From: Agrostemma githago | Taxonomy: Eukaryota; Streptophyta; Magnoliopsida; Caryophyllales; Caryophyllaceae | Assembly: GCA_958450325.1 (NCBI GenBank) | Contig: OY288247.1 | Location: forward strand, 6,810,429-6,874,428 | Direction: 5' to 3' | DNA: 64,000 bases | In this document: positions 51,401 through 62,196 of the stretch, in pieces | Layout of the letters: each line of letters opens with the position of its first letter | Position numbering within the stretch: position 1 is the first letter of the stretch | Notes under the pieces: generated by a model | The model's input: only the letters and a program-made list of their open reading frames with translations | Told to the model about the DNA's origin: nothing | The model's database searches: none | Position numbers and translations under genes: made by a program

Positions 51401-54160
51401 AGTCCTTAATCCATGAGACAAGAAACATAAGAATAAGTTTCATAATGATGAAATTATAAACCTTATTGATAAGGATCAAGTGAGGTAAATGGATCTTTTT
51501 TAGATGGATAAATGACATTACAAGTGACTCCTATTAATTGTAGTGGGAGTTTTAACTAGTGATGTTGCAAAATGGGTAACGTGTATGGTTTTGTTCATTT
51601 GATGAATTTTGAAATTGAATGCTTTGAATTGTTCAAGGTACAAGATCAACTTGATAAGTTGATACGAGTTGTTCGATATGATTGAAACAGGGAGGAATTG
51701 AACTAAAAGATTGTGATCATTTTAGAAGTAGTGAAAAGTGTTTCAAACTACATCGAACCATATTTGATATGATTTGGTCTATGATGAGTTATGCAGATTT
51801 TATTGACTGTTTAGAAAGTTATGCACTATAAAAGTCTTTGTACAATGTTGATGAGATTGTCCATGTATGTCGAAGAATAGACACCATATGAGATATGGAT
51901 TGAAATGTTCTAAAATAGTCTTTTCTTAATTATCAAGTCTTAAAGTTTAAAGAAAATTGTTTTCTAGAACTTAGACTGAATTATGACATGTGTTTTATTA
52001 GGGGTATTATGTTAAATCTACGAACCATCCAAAGAACAAAATTGTTTTGTTGCATGGAGTGGGATGTTTCTTTTAAAGATATGTGATTTCTAATAGAAAC
52101 AGTGGGAGTAGAATCGACCTTGAAAATGTTCAAGATTAACAGGTGTTCTCTACAACTGTTGAAGAGGATATTGATGCATGCATTAAAAGTCATGATCATC
52201 TTACCTGTAAAATATTACCCTACATAGGTTTGACCTATGATGAAACAATAATGGGTAAAGACTCCAAAAGTCACATAAAATCTGATAGATTCTATATACC
52301 ATAACTACCAAGTATAGTCTATGGTTAAATGGGTCTTATAGTGAAGAATAGTCTTCAATATAAAGACGATGTAGATTGATATAAGAGTATCTATGAAGCA
52401 TAGTTGGGAGTTAAGGTTTGACCTCATAGTAATGACTATGGAAAAACCTTCTTACAACATTATGCGTAAGTCTATTAAGATTGATTTAGCATTTTGAATG
52501 TCATCACTCATTATGATGAGTTTTGGACATATATATGTGAAATACATTTCTTGAAAGAGATGAAATATGATGTGTGTGCGACGCATCGTATGAATTTCAT
52601 ATTATTAAAGTTGCTAGACAAATGTGAATGATCCAATTTGATTGGAACAAGTATTATGGAGCAAGTATCTTCGTTCTCAATGTGGTAATTCAAATATGTT
52701 TGTTTTCCATTGAGATGAAGAGAGACAAAGTGTGTACAAGAGGCTAGTGGGAGTGCATTTATCGTTATTATTTGGTATGTAAGTGACATACTTCTCTAAC
52801 TAGATGACATTTGATTGCTTTAGTCTACGAGACTTTGCAAGAAATGTGTTTATTATGTGCTCGTGTGACGAGTAAATACTAATCTAGTGAGTTTCACTAG
52901 AATGCTATCTAAGAATTGTTCCTTTGCGCTTAAGAAGCAAAAAGGGAATTGTTTAAGAAATGCGCATGATGTGATAAGCGAATTATTGTAAGCAAGTTAC
53001 AACGATTCATATTTTCAAATAGACAAAGATGACGTGAGATTGTAATTTCAGTAAATTTTGTTCTTGATAAGAAGTTGTGTGTTGGAAAGGTTCCAAAGGA
53101 CAACTTTATGACTAATATTATAACTAAAGTTAGTGTTCTATTGCTTTTGAAGCAAATAGACGTTTGATTACTAATTAAGCACACACTCAACTTTAAAGTT
53201 TATGAAGCAATTTGTTGCTAATGAAACTAATAGTTTGCCTTAATTGAGAGAAGGTAGATTGATCATATGCTTGTAAATAACCGATACAAATGTTGTATGT
53301 CCCGAAACTTCTTCTACATAAAGATCATATTGGTTATGATCGGTATAAGACGCATGGGCGAATGGTCTTAGTACTTTTAGAGGTGTTTGGTTTAGTAGGA
53401 GTTATTTCGATAATTGATATATGTATGACGTATTGTCATTTGGTTAATGTAACCGAGTTTTGTCCCTAAATAATTTACATTGATGAAATAGATCACTAAG
53501 TACGTGACTTAGTCTTGGAACTCTATTTGGATGATGTAATTATTTTGTCTCTATTCAGGGTATTGTGTTGGAACATTTGAATACCCTTAAATGACTAGTG
53601 TGTGAGTTGGTTGATGACTAAGTTCCTTGAGTCATAGGTATTGAGATACTAAACCAGGCACACGGGTGTATGTTAAGAACATGCATTAGACAGACCCGCC
53701 GAAAATGATTTTACTAAGATTTCGCTTAGTGTCAGTAAAGTTCTTTGCAAGTTATGAACTTGTACGGTCTTTCGACCTGAGTCTTTGACTATCCTGTACA
53801 TGTGATGTGTATGCTTTGATACTATTTCTCGTCAGCTGTGAAAGGGGGCTATGGATGGTTATTGGGCATGCATGGATCATGTGATAGTATGTGGTTAGAC
53901 AAGAGGGGATTTGCTCTTCCTTTATTGAAGGGAATTTATTGTTTCTTGGCCACTCGAAGAGTGTGACTTGTGCAAATGCGTGGCCGCGCTCAGATAGGAT
54001 GATTGTCATCTATCTGCTCTTTTAACAAGTCAACTCAAAGATTCGAGTAAAAGATTGAGACATGCGAGGATGGCACTTCTTCTTACCTCATTCTCAATTG
54101 GAGACAATAGTAGCAAAGAGACTTAACGCTGTTCGTGAGAGGACATGTAAAGTGGGAAAC
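48456..54160 (+). pseudogene. Copia-B decayed gag-pol
   Basis: AT-rich, with stops in all frames. Recognisable fragments are a gag piece within 50284-50487, an integrase C-terminal piece around 51881-51898 and an integrase-RT linker piece around 52104-52133. The fragments follow gag-pol order on the plus strand. I could not identify RT or RNase H with confidence. Confidence 0.65.
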
Positions 54161-54876
54161 TGAAGAAGTTATGTCCACTGTCCTACGGATTAACCCGCTT
54201 AAGTCTATGTATCCGATATGCCTTGCTAGAGGTCGATGTCGGATTGACATGTAAATGAGTTACGTGTCTGGTAGTCTTAAGTGGGCCCATTGGGTCACAC
54301 ACAATATGTACGGGATATTATTAATATATATCGATATATTAAATATATATCAGGTCAGTAGTAATACGGACCCAACTGCGTTGTCGGGTTATGGTAATTA
54401 GAGATTATACTATAATCTAATTATGGTAATTAGAGTTATGGAAATAAACTAATTCTACCTTTTCATCTCCTATATAAGGAGGTTCATATGATGAACCAAG
54501 ATATGGAATTAAGAGTATTGACTCATAAAATATATACGGAGTATTCTTCTTATAAGGAGTTATAAGAAAGATATAGAGAGGTTGTGAGACGGTCTCACAT
54601 ATCTTTATACCAGCATATGCGTCGCAGTTCCGTACCCGTGTGGATACCAAAGGAGACATCACGTTTGGGGTGCTTTATTCTGTCCGTGGGAATTATTTAT
54701 TCTGTCCGTGGAGATTATTTATTCCGTCTGTGGAGATTATATATATATATTTCTGGGTTTATTATACTTCTTATTCATACGCTGTTCCGCTGCAAATAAG
54801 GTATACGCTGGGTCTACTTTTGTCTTTTCGGTCAATGCTCGTAACAGGTCCTTGGTTTAAGGGTTGTAACCCTACA
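54161..54876 (+). repeat. Copia-B 3' LTR (716 bp)
   Basis: TGAAGAAGTTATG to AACCCTACA. It has small indels relative to the 5' LTR (for example extra AT near 54350). Confidence 0.92.
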
Positions 54877-54877
54877 A

Positions 54878-55130
54878 CATCTTGGGTTCAAAACCCAATA
54901 GGTGCATTTTTTTTCATTTTAATTCTTTCCCTTTTTCATTTTTATTCTTCCCCTATTTTTATTAAACTCTGTTCACATTACTACTCGTATTCTTCCATCT
55001 TGGGTTCAAAACCCAATAGGTGGATTTTTTTTCATTTTTATTCTTTCCCTTTTTCATTTTTATTTTCCCCCTATTTGATTATTTTCATTTTTATTCTTTC
55101 CCTTTTTCATTTTTATTCTTCCCCTATTTT
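54878..55130. repeat. 118-bp direct repeat with B-box-like motif
   Basis: CATCTTGGGTTCAAAACCCA occurs at 54878 and 54996, each followed by the same T-rich sequence; a third, partial T-rich unit starts near 55080. GGGTTCAAAACCC resembles a tRNA B box but no A box is seen. It lies inside hAT-like element 3. Confidence 0.7.
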
Positions 55131-55330
55131 GATTAAACTTTGTTCACGTTACTGCTCTTCTGTATTCTTTCATTTTGTCTACGTTAGTGCTCTTATGTTT
55201 CGATTTTCGTATATGTTAATTCAAAATAAACTAAAGATAATTAAAGCTTAAATTTAAGTCACTTTCATAAATCTCGGTAACATATAACATAAATTTATGT
55301 TACTTTCATAAATCTATAAACTTTTTTTTC

Positions 55331-55420
55331 ACCCTTTCCGTCTCGGTCATTCGTATCCTTTGATTAAATAACTCCTCACAAATAATATAAAATGACAACA
55401 AATGAGCAAGACGGAGGGAG
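55331..55420. mobile_element. Decayed Stowaway-type MITE
   Basis: The right end GACGGAGGGAG is followed by TA; the left end CCCTTTCCGTCTC is a degraded inverted copy. About 90 bp. Nested in hAT-like element 3. Confidence 0.55.
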
Positions 55421-55575
55421 TATAATTCTTTCATTTTCGAGAAAAGATCGTTGTTGTTAGTTTGTTGTGTTTCTTTATAATTTTTGTATAAAAAATCCGA
55501 CCACTTATAACAAAAGGACCTCAATTTATTTTTGTTCCAGGCCTCTCTTATCTTTGAGACGGCCTTGAGACGTAG

Positions 55576-58356
55576 GAGTATGTATGATGTATGTATCTGT
55601 CACTACATTTTGTTTATCGCATTATACATGTCTACCAGTACCAGGCAAGGCAAATTAAAGACACTGATTTTTCATTAGTAACAATGTGTATATATATTGA
55701 CCTCAATTTTAATATTACAAATGAACACAGAAAGTCATCATGCTCCTGCATGGACGCATGGTAACATGTTTGTCTCTTTGCACTAACATTGACTTAACTA
55801 TTTGAATCATTATTTCACAAAAACCACATCATGCATCAAACTGTACTGTTGATAATGATAACTAATTTAAACAAAGATTAACTTAGACGACAATACTCCC
55901 TACTAATTATTAAATGGATCTTCCTTCAACGTACAACGACTTATGTAAACAAAGACTAACATGGCAGCTCAATTATAGATAACCAAGTGTTTATTTAATT
56001 TGGACTTTTGGAGATATATGAACCAATCTCTTTAAAACAAGGTTTCACAAATAATGAGGTATTATTAGTCATACTCACTTTTGGTTTACATAGCATGTTG
56101 GTAGATTAAATTCCATATAATACATAGTATATAATGTAAGTTCGGGAAGTATAAGGTGTATTTACTACGCTTATATTATTATTTGAGAATTTACGAGTTC
56201 ATGTGCATGATTATTTGGCGCCACATCTATATTAACGGATTTTTGGTTGGAATCTATAATTTATAATAATAATAATAACTATTAAAAAGAATAGTTTGTC
56301 AAAAAAGAGCTCTTATGAATAGTAACTTCTCTTGGGAATAGTATCTTGTCAATCCTCAACCGTTACATCTACTCTATTCTCGTCCATTAGATCTGCCTCT
56401 TATTTTCATCTACATGACATCCACTATTTTTTATAACTGATCATGGGTCATACCGTCCGATTGGTCCGTCCCGTCTAGCTCAAATTGTTAGCAATGTTGG
56501 GCAACGAAAATATTTTAAAACGGATAACGGGTTAGACAAGCCCAACCCGAATTACTAAATGGGCTGGGCATGGACACTAAATATAATTACTTGAATACTC
56601 GTAAAACTTAATTTCTCAGATTGTAGAAAATTATAGACATGACTAAAGTTGGAACACATAAAATTATGCACGATCGTGTTTTAATGTTTAACAATATCTA
56701 TTTAAGCCTTTAAAAATTACTCCGTAGTTGTTTTTTTTTAAAAAATTTTTTATCAAAAAGCGTAAAGAACATCGAACTTTCATTCACTTAATAATGTGTC
56801 GGCCCGATAGCCCGTGGGCCGTCCGATTTTCTATAAAAGGGTGGGTAAGGGCACGTAATTTATTTAGGCCTGGCCCGTTAGTTTAGCCCGGCCCTTCCGC
56901 TTTTGTCTTTCCGGACAATTTTTTAGCATTGGAGATCCACAGGCATATTGTCAAATGCTAAGCGACGTGAAACTGATCTTATTAGGTAGGAAATGAGTAA
57001 TGAGAACACGAGGGTCATTAGAAGAGGGAGCGGGGGAATATGAGATAATGAATAATGGAAGAAGTAAAGGGTCGGGAGTTGTAGGGACGACACTTTCACT
57101 GAACTAAACGACAAAAATATGTCATATTTCATGATGAATCTTACTGGGGGAAGAGAATGAGAAAAGAGAATGAGGAATATAGAAGATTGGAGCGAGCATT
57201 AGGGGGGAGAAGGAGATGAAAGAGAGCGGGAGAAGAGGGTGAAGAACGAGAATGGTAGAAGGAGTTAAAGGGACGATATCCTCACTAACGTAGATGACGG
57301 AATCAAGTCATATTTTAAGGATGTACTCCGTATTTAATATGAGGATGAAGATGAACAACGACATGACTAATCTGAGTTACCTTAGAATCTAACCCATTAA
57401 ATAAGAGCTACAGAAAGACAATGCATCATTACCAAAAACATAAAAACCACGCATTATATTATCAATTTAAATTACGGATTAAGGTACCAGAACTATCGTT
57501 ATCCTTCAGTTACAACACGCAGAAAAACAACACAACAATTATGGTAAACAAAGACAACAAGATCAACTAAACTCGCACATTAAAATGTCAAAACTATCGT
57601 AACCCAAGAAGTACCATGGGCGTTGCTCGCGGTCATTTAAAGTCGTGCCTATATCATTTTTCAAGGAAAAAGAATGTTCGTAGAGCCCAAATAAATGGAT
57701 CAACTAAATGCATATATAGGAGGAACAAAATCTCTATCTCTTTACTCGTACATACTCGTATATGAGAATAGAAAATGATCTTGAACTTATTAGCAACATT
57801 TTTACGTATAATCTTCAAGTTACATCTATGTTTCTAAGGCACGGTACAGAGGAACATTATCTTACCTTATGATCAATAGATAATTCGGAACAACCCGACA
57901 ATAATATCAGGATCGAATTCTTCTATTAAGAAAGTAAAAACGATTCGGTGTTATTTCCATTATTTCCCGGCCTGTGCGGAAATGATATTAACATGAAAGG
58001 TTGAGTCCTGGCCATAGGTTTGTAGAGCAAGTGGCTTAGATAGAAGAGTAAGTTGCAATGAAAATGAGGGTGTTATACATAATCAGTCACCACCTACTGA
58101 AATAATATTGAGTATATGTATTACTCCCTATACACTTACAAAACGATTCTAAAAACCTTTGTTCACGGAACCGTTCTCCATCATTTATCAAATGTTGGAT
58201 TGATATTTCTGTGACAACTTCACTTTGTAATAAATCAAGAACAATGACATTTTTTTTAGTTGATGATGATACTACAATACTCAAATAAATACAGTACGTA
58301 AATTTGCGATAACCAAAAGAACTAAACTTATCAAAACATAATTAAAATTGCATGTA
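55576..58356. other. Intergenic region without recognised gene
   Basis: Only short spurious frames. It contains AT-rich DNA and, at about 56450-56900, stretches with repeated GGCCCGGCCCGT-like and GGGCTGGGC words that resemble decayed repeats. I see no RNA gene. Confidence 0.5.
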
Positions 58357-58446
58357 CTCCCTCCATCTCATTCATTTGTTTTTCTTTTATATTCATTGTG
58401 AGAAGTATTTTAATGAAGGACAAACAAATTAACAAGACGAAGGGAG
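58357..58446. mobile_element. Stowaway-type MITE (90 bp)
   Basis: CTCCCTCCATCTC at the left and GACGAAGGGAG at the right, flanked by TA on both sides (58355-58356 and 58447-58448). Mariner-type non-autonomous element, 35 bases beyond the stop of the NHL-like gene. Confidence 0.8.
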
Positions 58447-58481
58447 TATGAAATATATTTAGAAGAGATGATTGGTTCACG

Positions 58482-59099
58482 TCACTCAAGCCTAAGGCCT
58501 GTACGATGAAGAAGAAAAGCTTTGCCCTCATTGTCAAAGTAAACCTTAACTTGTCTCATGAACTGACGCGAATTAACGATCCAGTTTAAACCCATCAATC
58601 GAACTTCCATCACAAACTTCAAATCAATATGCGACTTATCCACCTTCTTTACCTCGATGAGATTGGAAGGAAGCCAAAGATCGGTGCAAGTAACAACAGC
58701 ATGATTTGCTAGGAAAGTGGTTTCACCGGGTCCCAGGATAACCCCTTCACCGTCTTTATTCAAGTTGATTAGCTCGCCAATGTAATTGCTGTATCACGAG
58801 AAGGTTATGCGCAGGAAGAGGACGCTGAAGTTGAGGCTCTTGTAACGGTCCGGGTTGTGAAGGGTGAGGCTGTAGTGTAACATGTTCGTGGTGGCTTTCT
58901 CGTCGACTGCATCCAGGGTGAGTTCGGTTAGGTGGACTTGTGGGTCGGGCATACGGATGAACAGCCAGATCACGAGGGCCAGTAGGACCGATGTCATTAT
59001 GATTTGTGCGGTTACGACGCCGGTGGCGTGGAGTCCTTTCAGGAACATGGCTTTGTTTTTGGCCCTGGCTTTTGTATCCGAACCCCAAATGGACCACAT
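58482..59099 (-). pseudogene. NHL / LEA14-like membrane protein gene with in-frame TGA
   Basis: It starts at 59099 (MWSIWGSDTKARAKNK). A membrane helix follows at about residues 30-48 (TSVLLALVIWLFIRM). A LEA_2-type domain comes next (DPQVHLTELTLDAVDE, LHNPDRYKSLNFSVLF). At 58794-58796 the frame reads TGA, and the same frame continues with the second half (ILGPGETTFLANHA, NWIVNSRQF) to the stop at 58482. The total of 205 codons is normal for NDR1/HIN1-like proteins, which sit in membranes and are linked to defence and stress. No GT/AG pair would remove the TGA neatly, so a nonsense mutation or an assembly error is most likely. It is the only gene here that looks like host sequence. Confidence 0.75.
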
Positions 59100-59306
59100 T
59101 TTGTAACTTTCTTTGATTTTGATTTTGTTGTCCTAACAAAGAGTGTGTATATCAGCTTCAATTCGAGTTATGTTTACTAGCTAGTAGCTACCATTACTAT
59201 GTGTGTATATATATGCATAGAGTAATTTGAAATTTGAAAACTACGAAGTACTCCTATTACTTATTTCCCACTACAAATTTATATATATAAAGTCTTCTCA
59301 ATTTAC
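59100..59306. other. Upstream region of NHL-like gene
   Basis: AT-rich with TATATATA near 59205. The Copia-C LTR starts 207 bases upstream of the ATG. TTTAC (59302-59306) is the likely target duplication of Copia-C. Confidence 0.5.
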
Positions 59307-59969
59307 TGTTATCACGGTATTAATAGAAGTAGGGATATAGAAGGGTTAGATCTTATCTGAAACCAATAACAGAAGCTGTGTCGCGACAAGAACGTCACTG
59401 TCCTAAAGTTGATTTATGCCTCGTCTGCTACACACGGCCTCAATGGCACTCAACTCCCAGGATTCCACAACTATACCCTAACTTCAGTGTAGGTGAAAAA
59501 CGGTTGAATACAGCCAAGAACGTTTGCCAATAACTTAACCGGAACAGAAAAGAAGATATGAATTCTGAGAGTGTATGAGAGTATGTGTGTTTTCTGTGTG
59601 ACTGAAGAGAAATGAAGGGCAGTATATATAGTGATGCAAGAACAAAAGTTCAGTGTACAGCAACAAATGCACACTGTAACTTGCATCAATCATTCATGTA
59701 ATCAGTGTTGGGAAGTAGCACAATCAGTCTCGAAAATTGCACAAAGACTGACTGAAACAAAGAAAGAAAAAGGATGCTTCTGGAATAAAACAGATAACCC
59801 GGCTCGGCTCGGCGCGCGCGCGCGTGTGGTGTACGTAGTCCTCACTTGTACACATCTAGTTGAGCATTTTAGTGGGTCATATATAAACACAATTTAGTAG
59901 TCATAAATGATCCATGTGGGATAGTTAATACCACTTAAATGAGCTTCTTTTGAAGCATTAACTCTAACA
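59307..59969 (-). repeat. Copia-C 3' LTR (663 bp)
   Basis: The plus-strand ends are TGTTATCACGG and CTCTAACA, giving a 5-bp TGTTA/TAACA inverted repeat. Only one LTR is in view, so the left boundary is inferred. Confidence 0.75.
59622..59630 (-). promoter_or_regulatory. TATA box in Copia-C 3' LTR
   Basis: TATATATAC on the element strand, which is also the strand of the NHL-like gene. Transcripts would start near 59595 and run toward 59099. Confidence 0.5.
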
Positions 59970-60583
59970 ATCCCCCACATTATTCAAAAGAAGAAGAGAA
60001 ATGGAGAAATCATTGGCAAACGGAGTTTTAGTGTTTAGATGTTTAGTGTCTTGTGGACTTTAACTGACACCCAGTGCGTACAAAAACCTAGAACCATCAT
60101 TTAGAGGTGGATCGAAGCCTTTAACCTCCTAATGATGTTGGTAAAAGGTTAGTTGCGCACTTACCGTACTCAAATCAGGGCTAGTATTCGCACCATCCAT
60201 GAACTCATCATGAACGCTAACTGTATATAGTAAGTGTTTTACTTGGAATTCCCAAGTGCTCTCCAAATGAATCCTGGTAATTCATGAATGCCTCTAGAGA
60301 TCCTAAAGCCTAAGGATCCCTTGGGGTTTAGAGCAATAATCCTCCACATTCACATAGGTAAATTCATCAGGTTTGACTGTCACAAACCATCCGTTTAGGA
60401 CTATGAATTTATTAAGAGCCAGGGCTCAATCTTAAAACACAAGACAGTAGAAAACAAAATAAAACATATATCACGCAAAAACAATTACCAAGGAAATGGT
60501 TGTGACATTATTACTCGAGTTCACTGTGACTTCGTTTGACCGCATTTGACCTTAGCTGAGCTAAGTTGGGTATCAATCACAGT
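59970..60583 (-). other. Copia-C polypurine tract and 3' non-coding region
   Basis: GTGGGGGAT directly abuts the LTR as the polypurine tract (59970-59978). The remaining 600 bases up to the RNase H stop have no gene. Confidence 0.7.
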
Positions 60584-61452
60584 TTACTCCTTTACGGGCT
60601 TTAAACCCATTTCCCGTGCTGTCTCCAACACCATCTTTCTACCAAGGCCTTTGGTGAAAGGATCCGCTATGTTCCTCTCGGATCTTACAAACTCAATTGA
60701 GATTACATTTTCTCTGATCATATTCCTCACTATTCCATGCCTTAGGCGTATGTGTCTCCTTTTCCCATTGTATGTTTCACTGTGAGCTACCCCAATTGCA
60801 GCTTGATTGTCACAATGCATGGAGACTGATGGAGTCGGCTTCCCCCACAATGGAATGTCAGCTAGCAGACTCCTAAGCCACTCTGCTTCCTGTCCTGCCA
60901 ATTCTAGAGCAATAAATTCAGATTCCATTGTCGATTTGGCAATGCAAGTTTGTTTAGACGATTTCCATGAAATAGCGCCACTAGCAAGTGTAAACACATA
61001 ACCACTAGTAGATAAGATATCAGGAGAATCGGCTATCCAATTAGCATCAGTATAACCTTCTAGGACAGCAGGTGTTCTCTCATAATGTAAACCCCAATCC
61101 ATAGTACCCCTCAAGTATCTCAACAAACGAATAAGGGCCGTCCAATGGTCTTGTCCGGGGTTATGAGTGTACCTACTAAGTCTGCTTACTGCGTAGGCAA
61201 TATCGGGTCTAGTATAATTCATTAGGTACATGACACTACCCATAATCTTGGCATATTCCTCTTGTCCCACACTGTTCCCGGGGTTTTAAGCCAGATCTAT
61301 ACTAGAGTCATAGGGTGAGGACAGAGGTGAACTATCAAAATGATTGAACTTTATCAGAATTTTTTCCGTGTAGTGAGCCTGACTCAAACATAATCCCGTT
61401 TTAGTTCTAGTGATTTTCACCCCAAGTAGAACATCGGCCTCCCCTAAGTCTT
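60584..61452 (-). pseudogene. Copia-C RT end and RNase H
   Basis: The open part is 60584-61270. It starts in the RT connection (MGSVMYLMNYTRPDIAYAV) and contains RNase H with YTDANWIAD, KSTMESEFIA, HCDNQAAIG and the C-terminal NIADPFTKGL. Upstream, a TAA at 61286-61288 and a one-base frame change near 61455 separate it from the RT ORF. The 61289-61452 stretch encodes the recognisable linker (DMKDLGEADVLLGVKI). Confidence 0.92.
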
Positions 61453-62196
61453 TCATGTCAAAACATGAATTAGAAAATTCTTGGTAGCATTTACCACATG
61501 CATGTTTGTTCCAAATATGAGCATATCATCCACATACAAACATATTATCACACAACCAGAGTCATCATATTTAGAATACACACATGCATCAGAATCGTTT
61601 ACCGTGAAACCATTGGATCTGATAGTTTTGTCAAATTTGTCATACCATTGCTTTGGTGCCTGTTTCAGACCGTACAAGGACCTGATGAGCTTGCATACCC
61701 TGTTTTCCTGACCAGGAGCCAGAAAGCCTTCTGGTTGTTTCATGTAAATCTCTTCATCAAGGTCGCCATTCAGAAAAGCAGTCTTTACATCCATCTGATG
61801 AATGACTAAATGATGTATAGATGCAAGTGCAATTAAAGCCCTAATGGTCGACACTTTAGTAACAGGTGAGTAAGTATCAAAGAAATCCAAACCTTTCGTT
61901 TGACGATTACCACATACAACAAGTCTGGCCTTAAATTTATCAACTGAGCCATCGGGTTTGAGTTTCTTTTTAAACACCCACTTATTACTTAGGGGTTTAC
62001 AACCCCTAGGTAAATCTGTTAACACCCAAGTGTTATTACTCATAATAGACTCTATTTCATTATTAATGGCTTGAAGCCAAAAGGTGGAATCAATGGAACT
62101 CATAGCCTCTTTATAAGTTCTAGGATCTGTTTCGAGCATAAAAACATTTACAACATGCTCATCAACTAATCTCGTTTCGGCAAGGAAAGCGGTCAC
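61453..62196 (-). pseudogene. Copia-C reverse transcriptase
   Basis: RT fingers and palm: NTWVLTDLPRG, KWVFKKK, FDTYSPVTKVSTIRAL, MDVKTAFLNGDL, YGLKQAPKQWYDKF and the catalytic box LYVDDMLIF. The frame differs by one base from the integrase ORF (break near 62230) and from the RNase H part. Confidence 0.93.

Larger units (their letters stand above)
47733..54876 (+). mobile_element. Copia-B: Ty1/Copia element without open reading frames (7144 bp)
   Basis: LTRs 47733-48441 and 54161-54876, flanked by ACATC at 47728-47732 and 54877-54881. PBS TGGTATCAGAGCC at 48443-48455. The 5.7-kb inside has no long ORF but keeps short relics in the right order: gag LRIVLKIRDTDFVL near 50320, integrase TPYEIW at 51881-51898, and GSRIDLENVQ at about 52104-52133. 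The LTRs differ at only a few sites, so it moved recently with decayed genes, presumably using proteins of a relative. Confidence 0.9.
41016..55567. mobile_element. hAT-like element 3, about 0.86 kb, split by CACTA and Copia-B
   Basis: The left end CAGGCCCGTCCCAAGGGCAG and the inverted right end CAAGGCCGTCTCAAAG are imperfect inverted repeats of a hAT type common in plants. The flanks GGACGTAG and AGACGTAG match in 7 of 8 bases. Its own sequence is 41016-41134, 47683-47727 and 54882-55567. There is no transposase. The reconstruction rests on short matches and should be tested on an empty or single-copy relative. Confidence 0.65.

Noticed and set aside
54640..55251. 203-aa plus-strand ORF rich in Phe, Tyr and Ser
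   Set aside because: Runs across an LTR end and a T-rich tandem repeat; composition is that of translated T-rich DNA.
58756..59136. 127-aa minus-strand ORF rich in Gln, Arg, His and Pro
   Set aside because: Overlaps the NHL-like gene in another frame; the membrane helix and LEA_2 pattern are in the frame starting at 59099.
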